From: Desulfuromonas sp. AOP6
GTDB lineage: Bacteria; Desulfobacterota; Desulfuromonadia; Desulfuromonadales; SZUA-540
Direction of reading: 5' to 3'
DNA length: 64,000 bases
Assembly: GCF_009731355.2 (NCBI RefSeq)
Contig: NZ_AP022810.1
Location: 496,001 to 560,000, forward strand
In this document: positions 8,372 through 18,146 of the stretch, one piece after another
Layout: the number at the start of each line of letters is the position of its first letter
How positions within the stretch are numbered: the stretch's first letter is position 1
Notes under the pieces: model-generated
Database searches by the model: none
What the model saw: the letters and a program-made list of their open reading frames with translations, nothing else
Told to the model about the DNA's origin: nothing
Position numbers and translations under genes: made by a program

Positions 8372-10387
8372 CTAGAGAAAGACAACATTGTCGTGCGCTT
8401 GTTTACGGGTAAAAGGCACCGTACGGTTTCGGCCTTTCTCCTTGGCCTGGTACAGGGCCGTATCCGCCGCCTTGATCAATGCCTGGGCGAAGTCGCCGTC
8501 ATCTGGAAAGGTCGCCAGGCCGATGCTGGTGGTCAGCTGGCCCCCCGGCAACAGAGCCTCCTGGGGGAAGGGGTGGCTTTCAATGGCATGGCGGGCGCGC
8601 TCGGCCACCAGCATCGCCTCTTTTTTGCTGGTGTCGGGCAGCAGGATGATGAATTCTTCCCCACCGAAACGGGCGACGACGTCAATGTCCCGCCCTGAGG
8701 ATTTGAGCAAGGTCGCCACCTTTTTGAGAGCATTGTCCCCGGCGATGTGGCCGCAGAGGTCGTTGTAATTTTTGAAATTGTCCAGATCGAGCAGCATGAT
8801 GGAAAAATTAAGACTGTGGCGTATGCTTCGACTCAGCTCGCTATCGAGGCGTTCATCAAAAAAACGCCGGTTATAAAGGCCGGTGAGAGCATCGGTGGCG
8901 GCCAGCTTTTCCAGCATGTTGGCTCTTTCCATAGAGGCGGACCGATCGAGCACGATGGCAATCTGCGCGGTGAAGGACGTCAGGATATGCAGATCGTTTT
9001 CGTTGAAAATACCCTGATCCTCCTTGTCGGAGAGATTGAGCACTCCGATGGTGCGATCCTTTATTTTGAGGGGAACGCTGATGAAGGATTTGGTCTTGAA
9101 GCGGGGCCGGTTGGGCGTGGCGAGACGACAGTCTTTTTCAATGTCGTTGACAACCAGAGGGAAGCCGTTTTTGGCCACACGTCCGGCAATGCCGGTGCCG
9201 AGTTTGATGCTCAGGCTTCTGGACAGCGGCTGATTCATGCCCTTGGCTGATTCGATACGGAGAAACTCGCCTTTCTCATCCAGCAGCATCAGGGAACCGC
9301 AGGTGGCATTGAGCAGCTCGGCCGACATTTCCACGATGTTTCGATAGACTTCTTCCTGTCGTTTGAGCTGGGAAAGAGCGCTGACCATGGTGACCATGCG
9401 GGTGGAAAAGGCACTGGCCTCCAGTCGCTCCCTCTCGAACTTGAGAATAAGCAGCCGGCTGGCCGCCTTGGCGCAAAGAAGCTCGAGAAGGTTGAGATCA
9501 CCGAATGGCAGAGTCGCCTCATGAAGAATGACCAGGCCCAGGGGTTGACCGCTGGCTATCAGGGGGATAGCCAGCGCTTCACGGCAGGCTTTGCCGGGGA
9601 AAAGCAGATCGATTTCTTCCCGGATCGACACGGGCTTGCCATAGGGATTCTGGCGCAGAAACTCAGCGATTTTTCGGCCAGAGGGGGATGCGTTGGTCTC
9701 AGGCCAGGCCAGTGACTGTTGAAGAACAAAGCCGGCCGCCGAAGGGTCTCCCGTCAGGATGGCGAGGCTGGAAAGGTCGAAAAGGATGACAAGGGTTTCT
9801 TTAAGCAGATCGACGATTTCGTCTCTGGAGGCCAGCTGGTCCATTTCCTCGGAAATATCGACCAGCGTGCGGAGGCGTAGAGAGGTCTTTTCGAGATGGT
9901 GAAGCGTCAGGTCCTGGCGAAGGAGTTCGGGAATCTGTCGATGGATGCAGGTTGCAATGTTTTTGGCTTTGGCCAGATCGGGAGCCGAAAATGATGACGA
10001 GCGCCCTTTCTCTCCTGTGGTCTGCTCGTCGGCCAGGTCGGCCGGAGGAAAGGCTTCGGCCAGCAGGCAGTAAGCGGCTGTTTCCTGGGCTGTGAAGGGA
10101 ATGGCGAGATTAAGGGTGCCGCAGGGGTTTAAGAAGACAAGGGGTCTGCCGGCGTCGAGAACTTTCTGGAACGTGCGTTCTCTGACCTCATGACAGGAAG
10201 AGCTGCAGGTTGCGGGATCCTGGTCCTGCTGTCGGCTGCAGTTTTCGAAAGCCGTTCGACGGAGCGGTTCCAAGTATTCACCCTGGCGGTAAAGAGCCAG
10301 GCGAAAGTTTCGCAGCAAGGGGTTCCTGCCGAGATGATCCAGCAAGCCCCTCAGGTTAATCGAACCTGGACTTGATTGCCGCTCCAT
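8372..10387 (-). CDS. Diguanylate cyclase with PocR-like sensor and GAF domain
   Basis: This 671-residue cytoplasmic signalling protein makes cyclic di-GMP. The N-terminal third has a Cys-containing PocR-like ligand-binding region (CSSSCHEV, then LNPCGTLNLAIPF). A GAF domain follows (GTGIAGRVAKNG, ISVPLKIKDRTIGVLNL), then a GGDEF domain whose active site reads GGEEF at residues 575-579. The inhibitory RxxD site (RDID) is five residues before it, so product inhibition is expected. The guanine-recognising Asp in GHIAGD is kept, which argues against a cGAMP-making variant. The frame is open 50 codons upstream, but the ATG at 10387 begins the conserved region. Confidence 0.9.
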   Translation of the reverse strand: MERQSSPGSINLRGLLDHLGRNPLLRNFRLALYRQGEYLEPLRRTAFENCSRQQDQDPATCSSSCHEVRERTFQKVLDAGRPLVFLNPCGTLNLAIPFTAQETAAYCLLAEAFPPADLADEQTTGEKGRSSSFSAPDLAKAKNIATCIHRQIPELLRQDLTLHHLEKTSLRLRTLVDISEEMDQLASRDEIVDLLKETLVILFDLSSLAILTGDPSAAGFVLQQSLAWPETNASPSGRKIAEFLRQNPYGKPVSIREEIDLLFPGKACREALAIPLIASGQPLGLVILHEATLPFGDLNLLELLCAKAASRLLILKFERERLEASAFSTRMVTMVSALSQLKRQEEVYRNIVEMSAELLNATCGSLMLLDEKGEFLRIESAKGMNQPLSRSLSIKLGTGIAGRVAKNGFPLVVNDIEKDCRLATPNRPRFKTKSFISVPLKIKDRTIGVLNLSDKEDQGIFNENDLHILTSFTAQIAIVLDRSASMERANMLEKLAATDALTGLYNRRFFDERLDSELSRSIRHSLNFSIMLLDLDNFKNYNDLCGHIAGDNALKKVATLLKSSGRDIDVVARFGGEEFIILLPDTSKKEAMLVAERARHAIESHPFPQEALLPGGQLTTSIGLATFPDDGDFAQALIKAADTALYQAKEKGRNRTVPFTRKQAHDNVVFL

Positions 10388-10672
10388 AGACGCGCCCGCC
10401 CTCTCTGGGTGATGGGATGTATTAAAAGTACAACGTTCAGAACGACAAAGCAAATACTGTTCCTGTCCCAAGCCGTGCCAGACGACTTTTTTTCGGCAGA
10501 AAAACAAAAGGCAGGGGCGGTAGGTAAATGTGCCCACGGAGTGGGAAAGGGCCCGATTCTGCAGCTCTTTTTTGGGGGGGCATGGCAGGATGGCGGCCCC
10601 TGAATCACAGGGGTCGCTGCCAGGGGGGACGATCTGGAGAAGAGGAGAGCTATGTTCTCCTGGGAAAGGCGT

Positions 10673-12058
10673 TTATATGCCCGACAAGTGGGGCTTATCA
10701 CCATGTTCGGCTTTTGGGGCAGACGAATTTTCCCGGCCTGTCGGCAAAGTACTTGTCCACCACCCATCCAGGTCCCTCAGCGCTCGGTCGGCCATGGCCA
10801 GGCGGCGGTCGGCGCGCTTCATCTTGCGGCCCTCCAGGGGTGGAAAAAGACCGTAGTTGACATTCATCGGCTGGAAGTCTTCGGGGTTGGAGTCGGCCAG
10901 ATGGGAGAGGAGAGCACCCAGTCCCGTGGTCGGCGGCGGTAAGGGCAGAGGGGCGCCCTGTGTCCAGCGTGGTGCGAAGAGGCCGGCGAGAAAGCCCATG
11001 GCGGCCGATTCGACATAGCCCTCTACCCCGGTGATCTGCCCGGCGAAGAAGATCCTCGGCTCCTGGCGAAGCTGCAGGGTGCGGGTGAGGCAGGTCGGTG
11101 CGTTGATGAAGGTGTTGCGGTGGACACTGCCCAGACGGGCGAAGCGGGCCTGCTCCAGGCCGGGGATGGTGCGGAAGATACGGCGCTGTTCGGGATAGGT
11201 CAGCTTGGTCTGAAAGCCGACGATGTTGTAGAGGCTGGCATGACGATCATCCTGGCGCAGCTGAATGACGGCGAAGGGCTCCCGGCCGGTGCGAGGATCG
11301 GGCAGGCCGACAGGTTTCATGGGACCAAAAGCCAGGGTCATTTCGCCGCGTTCCGCCATCTCCTCGATGGGCATGCAGCCTTCGAAATGAATCATCTTTT
11401 CGAAGTCCCGGGCCGCCACCTTGTCCGCCTCCTTGAGAGCGGCGACGAAGGCGCGGTACTGGGTTTCATCCAGGGGGCAGTTGACATAGTCGTCCCCCCC
11501 CTTGCCGTAGCGCGAGGCGCGCCAGGCCTGGCTGAAATCGATGGAGTCCGCCTCAATGATGGGGGCGATGGCGTCGTAGAAATAGAGATGGTCAGCACCG
11601 GTGCGACGGGCGATATCCTGCGACAGCGCCTCGGAGGTCAAAGGGCCGGAAGCGACGATAACGGTGCCGGTCTCGGGGAGGCGGGTGATCTCCTCCCGGC
11701 GCAGTTCGATGAGGGGGTGGGCCGTGATTCGGTCGGTGATGGTGGCGGAGAAGGCCTCGCGGTCGACGGCGAGCGCCCCGCCGGCGGGCACGGCGGTGGC
11801 GTCGGCGGCTGCCATGAACAGGGTGCCGCAGCGGCGCAGCTCCTCTTTGAGACAGCCGACAGCGTTGTTCATACCGGTGCCGCGCAGGCTGTTGGAACAG
11901 ACCAGTTCGGCCAGATTGGGGGACTGGTGGGCCGGCGAAAAACGCTGCGGCTTCATTTCGTGCAGGATGACCGGCGTGCCCTGTTGAGCCGCCTGCCAGG
12001 CTGCTTCGCAGCCGGCCAGGCCGGCGCCAATGATATGTAGGCGATTCATGTCGTCCAT
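10673..12058 (-). CDS. trmFO: tRNA m5U54 methyltransferase, folate-dependent
   Basis: TrmFO uses methylenetetrahydrofolate and FAD to methylate U54 in the T loop of tRNA. The N-terminal FAD-binding fold is clear ([17 protein letters not shown]), followed by [14 protein letters not shown] and the conserved Cys region LVCSNSLRG. Near the C-terminus [16 protein letters not shown] is a family signature. The ATG at 12058 has AGAGGGA in front and gives 461 residues, slightly longer than usual because of a C-terminal tail. It follows topA after a hairpin. Confidence 0.95.
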   Translation of the reverse strand: MDDMNRLHIIGAGLAGCEAAWQAAQQGTPVILHEMKPQRFSPAHQSPNLAELVCSNSLRGTGMNNAVGCLKEELRRCGTLFMAAADATAVPAGGALAVDREAFSATITDRITAHPLIELRREEITRLPETGTVIVASGPLTSEALSQDIARRTGADHLYFYDAIAPIIEADSIDFSQAWRASRYGKGGDDYVNCPLDETQYRAFVAALKEADKVAARDFEKMIHFEGCMPIEEMAERGEMTLAFGPMKPVGLPDPRTGREPFAVIQLRQDDRHASLYNIVGFQTKLTYPEQRRIFRTIPGLEQARFARLGSVHRNTFINAPTCLTRTLQLRQEPRIFFAGQITGVEGYVESAAMGFLAGLFAPRWTQGAPLPLPPPTTGLGALLSHLADSNPEDFQPMNVNYGLFPPLEGRKMKRADRRLAMADRALRDLDGWWTSTLPTGRENSSAPKAEHGDKPHLSGI

Positions 12059-12106
12059 GGGTTCCCTCTGGCCGTTGTGCGGCCGGGCGGTGCTGTGCAA
12101 ACAGGA

Positions 12107-12130
12107 AAGCCGGACCCGAAGGCCCGGCTT
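12107..12130 (-). terminator. Probable terminator after topA
   Basis: Arms 12107-12116 and 12121-12130 form a 10 bp stem with one G-T pair and a TTCG loop on the transcribed strand. Only three T follow, then CC, so termination may be partial and some transcripts may continue into trmFO. Confidence 0.55.
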
Positions 12131-12154
12131 GTCACGCTAACGGGTTTTGCTGCC

Positions 12155-14527
12155 TCAGGAATCTTTGCCTGATTTTTTGGCCGGAGATTTCTTGGCCGGA
12201 GCCTTTTTGGCGGCGGGCTTCTTGGCGGCCGCTTTTTTCGCCGGGGCGGCCTTTTCCTTCTTCTCCGGCTCGACCAGCACCAGCTTGTAATCGCAGTTCT
12301 CCGTGGGGCATTTGCGGTACGTACCGTAGCGTTTGGTCACCTTTTCGACGATGACCGGATAACCGCATTGGGGGCAGGGCTCGTCGATGGGCTGATCCCA
12401 GAGGGCGTATTTGCACTTGGGGTAACGGTTGCAGGAGTAGAAGATCTTGCCGTAGCGACTCTTCTTCTCCATCAGTTCCCCCTCCTTGCAGTCGGGGCAG
12501 GTAATGCCCAGGGCCTTGGGTTTGACCAGCGGCTGGATGTTCTTGCACTCGGGGTAGGCGCTGCAGGCGAGAAATTTGCCGTAGCGGCCGTCCTTGATGA
12601 GCATGGGGGCGCCGCACTTGTCGCACTTCTCCTCCGACATCACCGGCTCTTCGCGCTCTTCGGCCGACAGGGGCTCGGTGTGGCGGCACTCGGGGAAGCC
12701 GGAGCAGGCGTAGAATTTACCGGCCCGGCCAAGCTTGATGACCAGCTCCTTGCCGCACTCGGGGCAGGTGCGGTCAGTCTTTTCGGTGGTGACGTCCTCT
12801 TTGCTGACCTCCTGCTCTTTCTGGCGCAGCAGGGCGATGAAGGGTTCCCAGAATTCCTTGAGCACGGGCCGCCATTTTTCTTCCCCGCGGGAGATGGCGT
12901 CGAGGTCCTCCTCCAGCTTGGCGGTGAAGTCGTAGTCGACATACTGGGCAAAGTGATTAACCAGCAGATCGTTAACCACCCGGCCGACATCCTCGACAAA
13001 AAAGGTGCGTTTTTCCAGGCGCACGTACTTGCGGGTGACCAGGGTGTTCATGATGGAGGCGTAGGTGGAGGGCCGGCCGATGCCGTACTCCTCCAGGGTC
13101 TTGACCAGGCTCGCCTCGGTAAAACGCGCCGGCGGTTGGGTGAAGTGCTGTTCAGGCGTCACCTCGCGGCGTACCACGGCCTCACCCAGCGCCAGGGCCG
13201 GCAGGGAACCGGCTTCGGCCTCTTCCGCGTCGTCGGTGCCCTCGATATAGAGCTTCATGAAGCCGGCAAAGCGGATGACCTGCCCGGTGGCCCGCAGCAC
13301 GAAACGTGACCCGGCAGCGATGTCCACCGTGGTAGCATCGAGAAGGGCGGCGGCCATCTGCGAGGCGACTGTCCGCGTCCAGATCAGATGGTAGAGGCGG
13401 TACTGGTCCGAGGACAGATAGCGCTTGAGTTGGTCGGGGGTGTTGGAGACCAGGGTGGGGCGGATGGCTTCATGGGCCTCCTGGGCGTTCTTGGCCTTGT
13501 TCTTGAAAACTCTCGGGGTGGCGAGAGCGTAGTCCTTGCCGAAAAGTTGGGTGATGACCTCACGGGCTTCGGTGGTCGCCACTTCCGAGAGGGCGACGGA
13601 GTCGGTACGCATGTAAGTAATCAGACCGACGGAGCCTTCACCGATGTCGATGCCTTCATATAGTTTCTGGGCAGTGGACATGGTCTTGCGGGCGGAAAAG
13701 CCGAGCTTTCGACTGGCTTCCTGCTGCAGGGTGCTGGTGGTGAAGGGCGGGGCCGGATTGCGTTTTTTCTGTTTCTGCACCAGGTCGCAGACCTGGCAGG
13801 TCTCCTTGGTCAGGGCGCTGACCAGTTCCTTGGCCTGAGCTTCGCTGCTGATGGCGAACTTGTCGAGTTTCTCGCCGTCCACGGAGAAAAGACGCGCGGC
13901 GAAAGCCTGACCGCCCTTCGATTCGAGACGGGTCTCAATGGTCCAGTATTCCCGCGACTCGAAGGCTTCGATCTCTTTTTCCCGTTCGCAGATCAGGCGC
14001 AGAGCGACGGACTGTACGCGTCCGGCCGAGAGGCCGTAACGGATTTTTTTCCAAAGGAAAGGGGAGAGATTAAAGCCGACCAGATAGTCCAGGATCGAGC
14101 GGGCCTGTTGGGCGTCGACGAGATCCTTGGCGATGGTGCGGGGTTCGGTCATCGCCTTCTGGATGGCGTCTTTGGTGATTTCGTGGAAAGTCACCCGTTT
14201 GACCGTGGGCGTACTGGATGCTTCGTCGATGCCCAGCGCCTTCAACAGATGCCAGGCGATGGCTTCTCCCTCGCGGTCCAAGTCGGTGGCCAGAATGAGT
14301 TCGTCACTCTTTTCGACTTCCTTTTTGAGCTGGTCGATCTGCTTGCGGCTTTCCGGCAGCACCTGGTAGAGCGGTTCGAAATCGTGCTCCACATCGACTG
14401 ACCCTTGCTTGCTTGGCAGGGCGCGCACGTGACCGTAGGAGGCCAGCACTTTGAAGCCCGGGCCGAGAAACTTCTCGATCGTTTTCGCTTTTGCGGGTGA
14501 TTCGACGATCACCAGAGACCTTGACAT
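12155..14527 (-). CDS. topA: DNA topoisomerase I (type IA)
   Basis: This 790-residue enzyme relaxes negative supercoils. The Toprim domain starts at the N-terminus (IVESPAKAKTIEKFLG) and includes the acidic ATDLDREGEAIAWHL motif. The catalytic Tyr is in GLITYMRTDS near residue 310. Four C-terminal zinc ribbons follow, each with two Cys pairs (for example CPECGKEL with CSGFPEC). The last 35 residues are a Lys/Ala/Pro-rich tail resembling histone H1-like tails, probably for non-specific DNA contact. Intrinsic hairpins flank the gene on both sides. Confidence 0.98.
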   Translation of the reverse strand: MSRSLVIVESPAKAKTIEKFLGPGFKVLASYGHVRALPSKQGSVDVEHDFEPLYQVLPESRKQIDQLKKEVEKSDELILATDLDREGEAIAWHLLKALGIDEASSTPTVKRVTFHEITKDAIQKAMTEPRTIAKDLVDAQQARSILDYLVGFNLSPFLWKKIRYGLSAGRVQSVALRLICEREKEIEAFESREYWTIETRLESKGGQAFAARLFSVDGEKLDKFAISSEAQAKELVSALTKETCQVCDLVQKQKKRNPAPPFTTSTLQQEASRKLGFSARKTMSTAQKLYEGIDIGEGSVGLITYMRTDSVALSEVATTEAREVITQLFGKDYALATPRVFKNKAKNAQEAHEAIRPTLVSNTPDQLKRYLSSDQYRLYHLIWTRTVASQMAAALLDATTVDIAAGSRFVLRATGQVIRFAGFMKLYIEGTDDAEEAEAGSLPALALGEAVVRREVTPEQHFTQPPARFTEASLVKTLEEYGIGRPSTYASIMNTLVTRKYVRLEKRTFFVEDVGRVVNDLLVNHFAQYVDYDFTAKLEEDLDAISRGEEKWRPVLKEFWEPFIALLRQKEQEVSKEDVTTEKTDRTCPECGKELVIKLGRAGKFYACSGFPECRHTEPLSAEEREEPVMSEEKCDKCGAPMLIKDGRYGKFLACSAYPECKNIQPLVKPKALGITCPDCKEGELMEKKSRYGKIFYSCNRYPKCKYALWDQPIDEPCPQCGYPVIVEKVTKRYGTYRKCPTENCDYKLVLVEPEKKEKAAPAKKAAAKKPAAKKAPAKKSPAKKSGKDS

Positions 14528-14543
14528 GATACCTCGTAAAATG

Positions 14544-14572
14544 AAAAAGGCTGCAGGTTCCGCCCGCAGCCT
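14544..14572 (-). terminator. Terminator between smg and topA
   Basis: Arms 14548-14554 and 14566-14572 pair perfectly over 7 bp (AGGCTGC), and a run of five T follows on the minus strand. It lies between the smg stop and the topA start, so topA is probably read from a weaker read-through or from its own promoter. Confidence 0.75.
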
Positions 14573-14580
14573 CTATCGGA

Positions 14581-15048
14581 TCAATGGTAAAGTTGCGCCC
14601 AATCGTCTTCCATGATGAAGTCGGCGTCGCGCAGCCAGGCGTCCTGGGAGTGGGTGAAGAGGGTGAGGGCGGTGATGGTTTTGATCTCTTTCAAAGAGAC
14701 CTCGTCTTCGGCCATTTGCAGGGCACGTTCGATGATCTCTTCCTGGGCTTCGTCGCCGATGAGTCCCAGCCCGCGCAGCTTGATGAGGTAGCCTCGGGCT
14801 TCGGAGGAGAGGGTACGGCTTTCTTCCGGCGTGAAGATTCTTTGCGCCGGCAGAGTCAGAGACGCGGGTCCGCTGCTTTTCTGCTCAAAAGAGACATTGT
14901 TCATCCAGCTGAAGGCGGCGTCGATTTCTTCGACGTCGAATCCTTCGGCCAGAAGTTCTTCGACGATATCGTTGTCCGAGAGCTGATCTCTCATCTCCAG
15001 GACATACTGGGCAATAATGCTGACAATGGCCAGAACGCGTTCTCTCAA
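14581..15048 (-). CDS. smg: Smg family protein (DUF494)
   Basis: This 155-residue protein has the conserved N-terminal stretch of the Smg/DUF494 family (VLEMRDQLSDNDIVEELLAE) and an acidic helical C-terminal half. Its molecular role is not established. In many proteobacteria it sits next to dprA and topA, as it does here, which supports the assignment. It starts 27 bases after the dprA stop, so the two are probably co-transcribed. Confidence 0.85.
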   Translation of the reverse strand: MRERVLAIVSIIAQYVLEMRDQLSDNDIVEELLAEGFDVEEIDAAFSWMNNVSFEQKSSGPASLTLPAQRIFTPEESRTLSSEARGYLIKLRGLGLIGDEAQEEIIERALQMAEDEVSLKEIKTITALTLFTHSQDAWLRDADFIMEDDWAQLYH

Positions 15049-15075
15049 GCAATCTCCTGTTCTGAAGGGACGGTT

Positions 15076-16173
15076 TCAGTCCCTGACGGCGCGTATGTAA
15101 CGCATCCCGGGGAGCTGGGTGACACCCCCCCTGAGTTCCAGGTGCAGTAAAATAGCGGAAAGATCCATGAGTGTCAAGCCGCATTTCCGTGATAATTCAT
15201 CGATGTGCAGCGGTTCAGCCGCCAGCAGACGGAAGACTTTCCCCGAGGGATCATCGAGGGAGGCCGCGAAAGAGTCATCCTGCTGTCGTGCCTGGCGGGT
15301 CGGGGAACCGGGCCATAACACCTCCAGGATGTCCGTGGCTTCCGTGACGACCCGGGCACCCTCCTTGATCAGGCGGTTGGTGCCGGCGCTGGTGGGAGCG
15401 TGCACGGCACCGGGTACCGCAAAGACTTCCCGTCCCTGTTCGAGGGCGAAATCGACGGTGATGAGTGAACCGCTCCCTTCGGCCGCTTCCACGACCAGAA
15501 CCCCCCTGGAAAGACCACTGATGATACGGTTGCGGCCAGGGAAATGTCCGGCCATGGGGGGTGTGCCCGGCGCGTGTTCGCTCACGACGGCGCCCTGCCC
15601 CAGGATGGCGTGGAAGAGGCGGCTGTTCTCCGGGGGATAGACGCGGTCGATGCCGCAGCCCAGCACGGCGACAGTCAGCCCCTCCCCGCGCAGGGCGCCG
15701 CTATGGGCGGCCGAGTCGATGCCCCGGGCCAGGCCGCTGACGATGGTGATATCCCGTGCGGCCAGGTCCGCGGCCAGATTTTCGGTGAAGCGCAGGGAGG
15801 CGGCCGTAGCCTGTCGCGAGCCGACCATGGCGAAACTGTCCTGTGCGGGAAGGCGACCCCGCACATAGAGCAGGGCAGGAGGGTCGTGAATGGTGCGCAG
15901 CAGGGCGGGATAGCGCTCATCCCCCCACAGGCTCAGGATGCTCACGCCAAGCCGGTCCAGATCTCCGGCCGTTTTCGCCAGCACGGGACAGTCCTTGGCC
16001 AGCCGGTTCTTCGCAACTTTTTCGCGGATCTGGGCTTTGGTGATCCAGGCGGTCGGAGTGGCTTCCAGGATCGCCTCAAGGGAGCCGAAGGCCTCGACCA
16101 GCCGAAACAGGCCGACACGTCCCAGGCCGGGGGTAAGATGCAGGCGGAGCCAGCCATATTCTTCGGTTGTCAA
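15076..16173 (-). CDS. dprA: DNA processing protein DprA
   Basis: DprA protects incoming single-stranded DNA and loads RecA on it during natural transformation. The Rossmann-like core is complete: VGSRQAT, IVSGLARGIDSAAH, VLGCGIDRVYPPEN, and FPGRNRIISGLS. The C-terminal 60 residues form a winged-helix domain. Length (365 residues) is normal. The gene begins with TTG at 16173, directly behind AAGGAGG. Competence genes other than dprA are not in view. Confidence 0.95.
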   Translation of the reverse strand: MTTEEYGWLRLHLTPGLGRVGLFRLVEAFGSLEAILEATPTAWITKAQIREKVAKNRLAKDCPVLAKTAGDLDRLGVSILSLWGDERYPALLRTIHDPPALLYVRGRLPAQDSFAMVGSRQATAASLRFTENLAADLAARDITIVSGLARGIDSAAHSGALRGEGLTVAVLGCGIDRVYPPENSRLFHAILGQGAVVSEHAPGTPPMAGHFPGRNRIISGLSRGVLVVEAAEGSGSLITVDFALEQGREVFAVPGAVHAPTSAGTNRLIKEGARVVTEATDILEVLWPGSPTRQARQQDDSFAASLDDPSGKVFRLLAAEPLHIDELSRKCGLTLMDLSAILLHLELRGGVTQLPGMRYIRAVRD

Positions 16174-16196
16174 GAAGACCTCCTTCCGGGGAAAGC

Positions 16197-16228
16197 AAAA
16201 GGGCTGAAGAATGAACTTCAGCCCTTTT
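16197..16228 (-). terminator. Terminator after the LysM gene
   Basis: Arms 16197-16209 and 16216-16228 are a perfect 13 bp inverted repeat (AAAAGGGCTGAAG) around a 6-base loop. Each arm ends in four A or T, so the hairpin carries a short T run in either direction; the minus-strand gene ending at 16268 is the likely client. Confidence 0.85.
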
Positions 16229-16267
16229 AAGCGGGTCTTTTCTGTTGACGCCGTTGTCGGCGTTTCC

Positions 16268-17278
16268 TTACTCGGTGAGGGCTGTGACGCGGTCGCCCCG
16301 ATACATGGGAGCCACAGATTTGAGCACCAGCGCTGCCGCCGATTCAGGTCGGGTCTCGATGACCACGGCCGCGCCCAGCAGCACTTGGGGAAGGACCAGG
16401 TTTCTGTTCTGAATAGCGAGATCCGAAGCTTCCCTTTCGCGGGTGATGTTCAGCAGGTTGCCGACCTGCAGGCCGCTGTTGGATCCCTGGTCCAGATAAA
16501 CCACATCGTACTGGCTCAGAGTGATCTTGCCGTCGGCCCCGTCGATGATATAGCCGCTGACGGGAACTTCTGCTTTCTGGAGAACCACCTCGGTGGGCTG
16601 TTCATCCACAGGCAGCAACAGGGCGCCGCGCTGAATTTCGCTGGCGGAGGAGGTAATGACGGCCGTAGCGACGTCCTGATGGATCTGAATGATTTGCACC
16701 GTTCCGAGTCGGGCGATGCGGTGGCCTACCTTTTGTCCGGTCACGGGATGCTTGACTTCTTTGGCCAGGGCGACAACGGCGAAGCGGTCGCCAATCCGGG
16801 TGTCACCGAGATTTTTCATCTCGAGAAAAACCGTCTCGCCCGTCGCCATCAACAGACGGTTGTCGATGGTGTCGACCAGCGTACCGAGTGCCTCGATGCC
16901 AGCGGTTGAGATAAAACCCGGGGAACCACCCTGCGTCGAAATAGTAATGACTTCCTGGGGCTCGATGCCGGCCTCTTCGATGGCTTTTTCCAGGCTCTCC
17001 GGTTCTGTCGGCGCGATCGTGACAAACTCGGGGATGATCTCAATGCGGCCGTCGCGAATGGCGATCTTCTGGCCGGGATAGATGAGATGGGGATTGCCGA
17101 TGAAGGGATTATGGGACCAGAGGTTGGGCCAATAGTCAGAGTCCTTGAGAAACCGTTCGGAGATACCCCACAGCGTGTCCCCTTTTTTAATAACGTAGGT
17201 CTGGGTCGTGCCCTGAGCGAAGGCGCAAAGGGGCATGAGCAGCAGGCAGGTGAGTAACAGCAGTTTCTTGATGGTCAT
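16268..17278 (-). CDS. Secreted LysM-domain protein
   Basis: This 336-residue exported protein begins with a clear signal peptide (MTIKKLLLLTCLLLMPLCAF, cleavage near AQG). A LysM peptidoglycan-binding domain occupies about residues 27-75 (YVIKKGDTLWGISERFL to LIYPGQKIAI). The remaining 260 residues look beta-rich and have no family that I recognise. The start at 17278 is chosen because AGGGGG precedes it and the signal peptide begins there. It lies 41 bases after cpoB, so the pair probably act together at the cell wall. Confidence 0.85.
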   Translation of the reverse strand: MTIKKLLLLTCLLLMPLCAFAQGTTQTYVIKKGDTLWGISERFLKDSDYWPNLWSHNPFIGNPHLIYPGQKIAIRDGRIEIIPEFVTIAPTEPESLEKAIEEAGIEPQEVITISTQGGSPGFISTAGIEALGTLVDTIDNRLLMATGETVFLEMKNLGDTRIGDRFAVVALAKEVKHPVTGQKVGHRIARLGTVQIIQIHQDVATAVITSSASEIQRGALLLPVDEQPTEVVLQKAEVPVSGYIIDGADGKITLSQYDVVYLDQGSNSGLQVGNLLNITREREASDLAIQNRNLVLPQVLLGAAVVIETRPESAAALVLKSVAPMYRGDRVTALTE

Positions 17279-17319
17279 ATCGATCCCCCTGATCATCGGA
17301 TAGTGAAAACTCAAAGTGG

Positions 17320-18000
17320 TTAACGCGCCGTCAGAGTCTTGCGGGCGGCAGTACTGTCAGGATACAGGCGTCGCAATTCCAGGAGTGCGAGGTCGGCCTG
17401 CTCCGGCAGGTTGACTTGCAACAGAGCTTCCGCTTTCCGGAAAAGGGCGTCGGGTGCCTTGGCGGCACGGGGATAGTTGTCGACCACTTTCTGGAAGGCT
17501 TCGATGGCCCTGACCTGATTATTCTGGGCGTAATAGCATTCTCCGAGCCAATATTGGGCGTTGCCGGCATAGTCATTGGTCGGATAGGTCCTCAGAAAGG
17601 CTTCAAAGCCGCTGATGGCCTGATTGTAGCGGCCGGAAGCGTAGTCCCCGAAGGCTTTGAGGTAGATTTCCGTGGGCGTCTGGGGAACCTCGGGAACGAC
17701 GGCGGGAACCGTGTTCTCGCCAGTCGTAGCCGTGTTTTGCCCGGCCGGGGTGACTTTTTGCGCGGCCATGTCCTGTCGCAGCCCATCGAGGACAGACTGC
17801 TGGTCAAGAACGCGGGCTTCGAGGAGCACCATGTTGTCCTGCAGTCGCTCCATTTTTTGAGCGAGTTCGTCCTGGCTGTTCGCCAGTTGGGCCAGTGACT
17901 GGTTGAGTTGTCTCCCGTCCCCGGAAGGGGTCGCGGCCACGCAGCCGAAAGTCAGGGAGGCGGTCAGAAGGGTCAGCGCCAGAGTGGTAATTCTTTGCAT
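17320..18000 (-). CDS. cpoB: Tol-Pal associated protein CpoB/YbgF
   Basis: This is a 226-residue periplasmic protein linked to the Tol-Pal system, which coordinates peptidoglycan synthesis with outer-membrane constriction. A signal peptide ending LTFGC may be a lipobox, though the residues before Cys are not ideal. A coiled coil spans about residues 30-80 (LNQSLAQLANSQDELAQKME). The C-terminal 120 residues hold TPR repeats (AQYWLGECYYAQ, and ALFRKAEALLQ). Genes for tolQRAB and pal are not in the window. Confidence 0.85.
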   Translation of the reverse strand: MQRITTLALTLLTASLTFGCVAATPSGDGRQLNQSLAQLANSQDELAQKMERLQDNMVLLEARVLDQQSVLDGLRQDMAAQKVTPAGQNTATTGENTVPAVVPEVPQTPTEIYLKAFGDYASGRYNQAISGFEAFLRTYPTNDYAGNAQYWLGECYYAQNNQVRAIEAFQKVVDNYPRAAKAPDALFRKAEALLQVNLPEQADLALLELRRLYPDSTAARKTLTAR

Positions 18001-18055
18001 GAGTCGGTCCTCTTGATCACGGCATTCACCGGTAAATTCATGAAACCTGTCTAAA

Positions 18056-18082
18056 ACTATAAGCTTTTCACCCCTCTGTCAA
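18056..18082 (-). promoter_or_regulatory. Sigma70-like promoter for cpoB
   Basis: On the minus strand TTGACA (18082-18077) is followed after 15 bases by TATAGT (18061-18056), 56 bases before the cpoB start. Both boxes are strong, while the spacing is short. Confidence 0.55.
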
Positions 18083-18146
18083 GGGATCAATAGCCTTTCC
18101 GGCTCTTCGCCAAAGAGAAATATCCTGCGGCCTCGTCCAGCCTTTG

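Noticed and set aside
12132-12689. A 185-codon frame inside topA on the same strand
   Set aside because: Arg/Pro-rich out-of-frame translation of the zinc-ribbon region.
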